Below, one piece after another: positions 62,412-64,000 of a stretch of DNA of 64,000 nucleotides; positions within the stretch are counted from its first letter, which is position 1; every line of letters starts with the position of its first letter. A program made the position numbers and the translations under genes. The notes below the pieces were generated by a model that saw only the letters and a list, made by a program, of their open reading frames with translations, was not told the origin of the DNA and did not search any database. This stretch comes from Candidatus Iainarchaeum sp. (GTDB lineage: Archaea; Iainarchaeota; Iainarchaeia; Iainarchaeales; UBA10219): positions 248,001-312,000 of the forward strand of contig JAGVWE010000002.1 in the NCBI GenBank assembly GCA_018304425.1, read 5' to 3'.

Positions 62412-63448
62412 GCGAACCCAACGCCTTTCACGGTCACGCGGCCGGGTTGGCCGAGGTCGCCCACGATGGAAATTTCGCAGTCCAGGAACTGCTTGGTCAC
62501 CGCGATGCTGGAAAGCAGGTGCTGGGAAACCTCCGCGCACTGGAAGAAGGAAGTGCCCTTCGCGAGGCCCATGAAGGGAATGAGTTGGTCCGCGAGGTGC
62601 ACGTCCACGGGGCGAAGGGAGCGAAGGGATTTCAGGAGGTGCACGGCCGCTTCCTCTCCCACGGTCACTGCGGGCTTGCCCTTCGCGCCCAAGGCGTTCG
62701 CGCCCAAGTGAGCTCCATTGTCAAAGCAGGCGAGCAAGTCAAGGCCGCTGCCAATCGTATCGGAATGCGGCGCGGCCTCAATGGATTCAATCCACTCGCA
62801 GTCGAATTCCTCGAGCTTCTTGTGCGCGGCCCTTGCCTGGTTGACGGCAACTTCCCGGGGAAGGGAAGCACAGTGGGAAACGCATTGAATGGACTGGAGT
62901 TGGCCGAGTTCCGTGAAGTCAACGGCCTTCAAGGGAAGCCGGCCTGGAACGGACTTGAAGGAAACGGCGCCATTACCCTTGGGATAGTAACCGCGCTTGT
63001 TCAACGAGAACTCGAAGTGCACGCCGAACGCCTTCAAGGCGGGCTGCAGGACCCCGGAAAAGTAGTTGGCTGGAGGAGCAAAGGGAACATCCGTTCCCCC
63101 CATCACGCGCAGCCGGACTTCCTCGCGCAGGGAAGGAGGCAAGAGGGCCTGCAACAACAGCGTCACGCTGCCCGCCGAACCGATGTTGACCTGGAGCGAG
63201 GAAGGCCGCACCTTCCCAGGCTTGAAGGTCAGCTGCCTGCTTTCCTTGACCGCGCCCTCGATTTCCGCGTGACAGGTTTCGGCAAGCGTTTTCACGGCCG
63301 TGAAGTGCTGGGGCTGGAGCCCCGGGTTGGGGCGGTTGGAGCGAATCGAGGAAATCGTGAACGGTTTGCCGGTAAGCGCTGACAAGGCCAGGCTCGTGCG
63401 CAGGACCTGGCCGCCGGCCGCGCCATCGACTGGAATGGGTTCAGGCAT
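62408..63448 (-). CDS. rtcA: RNA 3'-terminal phosphate cyclase
   Basis: A 346-residue enzyme that turns RNA 3' phosphates into 2',3'-cyclic phosphates with ATP. PVDGAAGGQVLRTSLALSALTG at the start and RSNRPNPGLQPQHFTAV follow the family, and LLQALLPP and GGTDVPFAPPANYFSGVL are also typical. The active-site His lies in the C-terminal part (VDVHLADQLIPFM). The ATG giving MPEPIPVDG is preferred over a start 15 codons upstream. Confidence 0.93.
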   Translation of the reverse strand: MPEPIPVDGAAGGQVLRTSLALSALTGKPFTISSIRSNRPNPGLQPQHFTAVKTLAETCHAEIEGAVKESRQLTFKPGKVRPSSLQVNIGSAGSVTLLLQALLPPSLREEVRLRVMGGTDVPFAPPANYFSGVLQPALKAFGVHFEFSLNKRGYYPKGNGAVSFKSVPGRLPLKAVDFTELGQLQSIQCVSHCASLPREVAVNQARAAHKKLEEFDCEWIESIEAAPHSDTIGSGLDLLACFDNGAHLGANALGAKGKPAVTVGEEAAVHLLKSLRSLRPVDVHLADQLIPFMGLAKGTSFFQCAEVSQHLLSSIAVTKQFLDCEISIVGDLGQPGRVTVKGVGFA

Positions 63449-63507
63449 ACGGAAAGGAGCTGGCAAAAAGTTAATAATGGGTTTCCAGGCCAATTACCTG
63501 GATTCGC

Positions 63508-64000
63508 ATGCGCATACTGGTAACGGGGGGAGACGGTTTCATTGGAAGCAAGCTCGTGGCCTTGCTGCGGAAGCGCGGCCACTATGTGCGGGAATTCAAG
63601 GGCGAAATCGCGGACAAAGCCAACGTCGAACGGCAGGTAAGGGGCTTTGACGCGGTCTGCCATTTGGCTGCTCTCATCGACGAAACGGCTGGCAGGCAGC
63701 GGCTGTTCGAAGTCAATGTGAACGGAACGAAGAACGTGTTGGAGGCCGCGGCCCAGGCACGCGTGCAACGGTTCCTCCACGTGAGCACGGTGGGCGTGCA
63801 CGGCGAAGCCAGGGAAAAAATTGACGAGAACGCGGCGTTCCACCCGGAAACGGGTTACGAGCAAAGCAAGGCCGAAGCCGAGAAACTCGTGCATGCTTAC
63901 CTGGAAGTGCTGCCCCTGACCATTGTCCGGCCCGCCCTGGTCTTGGGCGCCAACGAGTACTGGCGGAAAATAATCGACCAGGTCGCAAAGGGTTTCCCAT
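63508..64000 (+). CDS. NAD-dependent epimerase/dehydratase (3' end outside window)
   Basis: The first 164 residues of a short-chain dehydrogenase-type sugar epimerase. MRILVTGGDGFIGSKLVALL is the NAD-binding Gly-rich loop; VCHLAALID and NVNGTKNVLEAA follow, FLHVSTVGVHG carries the catalytic Ser/Thr, and GYEQSKAEAEKLV has Tyr-x3-Lys. It probably acts on nucleotide sugars; the specific substrate is unknown. The gene continues past the window end. Confidence 0.9.
   Translation, partial: MRILVTGGDGFIGSKLVALLRKRGHYVREFKGEIADKANVERQVRGFDAVCHLAALIDETAGRQRLFEVNVNGTKNVLEAAAQARVQRFLHVSTVGVHGEAREKIDENAAFHPETGYEQSKAEAEKLVHAYLEVLPLTIVRPALVLGANEYWRKIIDQVAKGFP

Overview
The window is archaeal chromosome. 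It carries Rli1/ABCE1, aPelota, archaeal Elp3, Taw3, DnaG-type primase, archaeal CCA-adding enzyme, Rpo6 (RpoK), eS17, eS19, eL39, eL31, aIF6, eL20, prefoldin alpha, aEF1B, HerA-NurA, Rad50, Hjc, SRP54, FtsY and an RNase P Rpp21-type subunit. Promoters have TTTAAA/TTTATA box A elements about 20-30 bp before the start codon, and internal genes use GGTGA or GGAGG ribosome binding sites. GC-rich codons, very tight packing, class III (type IV pilin-like) signal peptides and many short orphan proteins suggest a DPANN-type archaeon. Diapherotrites/Iainarchaeota is my best guess, an inference I cannot test here.

Layout. 1-5,800: a TctA-like permease end, a JAMM protease, phosphoglycerate mutase, a four-gene pilin-like cassette and asparagine synthetase. 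5,900-18,500: a DUF4139 surface protein, rli1, pelA, elp3, taw3-thpR, a VapBC-like toxin-antitoxin pair, cca and tRNA-Arg. 18,450-20,020: an AT-rich homing endonuclease gene that touches tRNA-Arg, a rod-like structured RNA candidate and a HEAT-like protein. 20,060-26,100: threonine-to-glycine catabolism (kbl, tdh), a Zn-ribbon protein with aEF1B, rad50, a second toxin-antitoxin pair, then rpoK and rps17e. 26,170-30,730: a DNA-repair block with an unusual 514-residue protein and nurA-herA. 30,930-41,400: secreted proteins, pth2, a circularly permuted GTPase, membrane proteins, hjc and dnaG. 41,500-49,150: three tRNA loci decorated with hairpin elements, separated by secreted or membrane proteins and tmk. 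49,170-53,560: a tRNA-binding domain protein, a Fic protein, a YbaK deacylase, a nucleotidyltransferase and rnp4. 53,700-61,340: the translation and secretion cluster rps19e-pdcd5-rpl39e-rpl31e-eif6-rplX-pfdA-ftsY, a TRAM protein, srp54 and a prepilin peptidase. 61,330-64,000: ribD, rtcA and an epimerase that runs off the end.

How it fits together. Translation, ribosome rescue (aPelota plus Rli1) and tRNA maturation (cca, taw3, elp3, RNase P subunit, pth2, YbaK) dominate. Protein export (SRP54, FtsY) and the A24 peptidase would serve the pilin-like cassette and the many signal-peptide proteins. Rad50, HerA, NurA, Hjc and DnaG form a repair and replication theme.

Most unusual observations: (i) two nearly identical 97-bp three-hairpin elements abut the 5' ends of tRNA-Val and tRNA-Gly(GCC), with compensatory changes in one stem, and a related hairpin family sits inside and just after the intron-containing tRNA-Gly(UCC); (ii) an upstream promoter element at fixed distance from the TATA box is shared by nurA-herA, the 514-residue protein and the homing endonuclease; (iii) a roughly 190-nt rod-like structured region lies beside the endonuclease gene; (iv) tRNA-Val has C8 and G14 in place of U8 and A14; (v) DnaG carries a 180-residue RGG/FG-rich insert; (vi) a Fic protein has Ala at its inhibitory Glu position.
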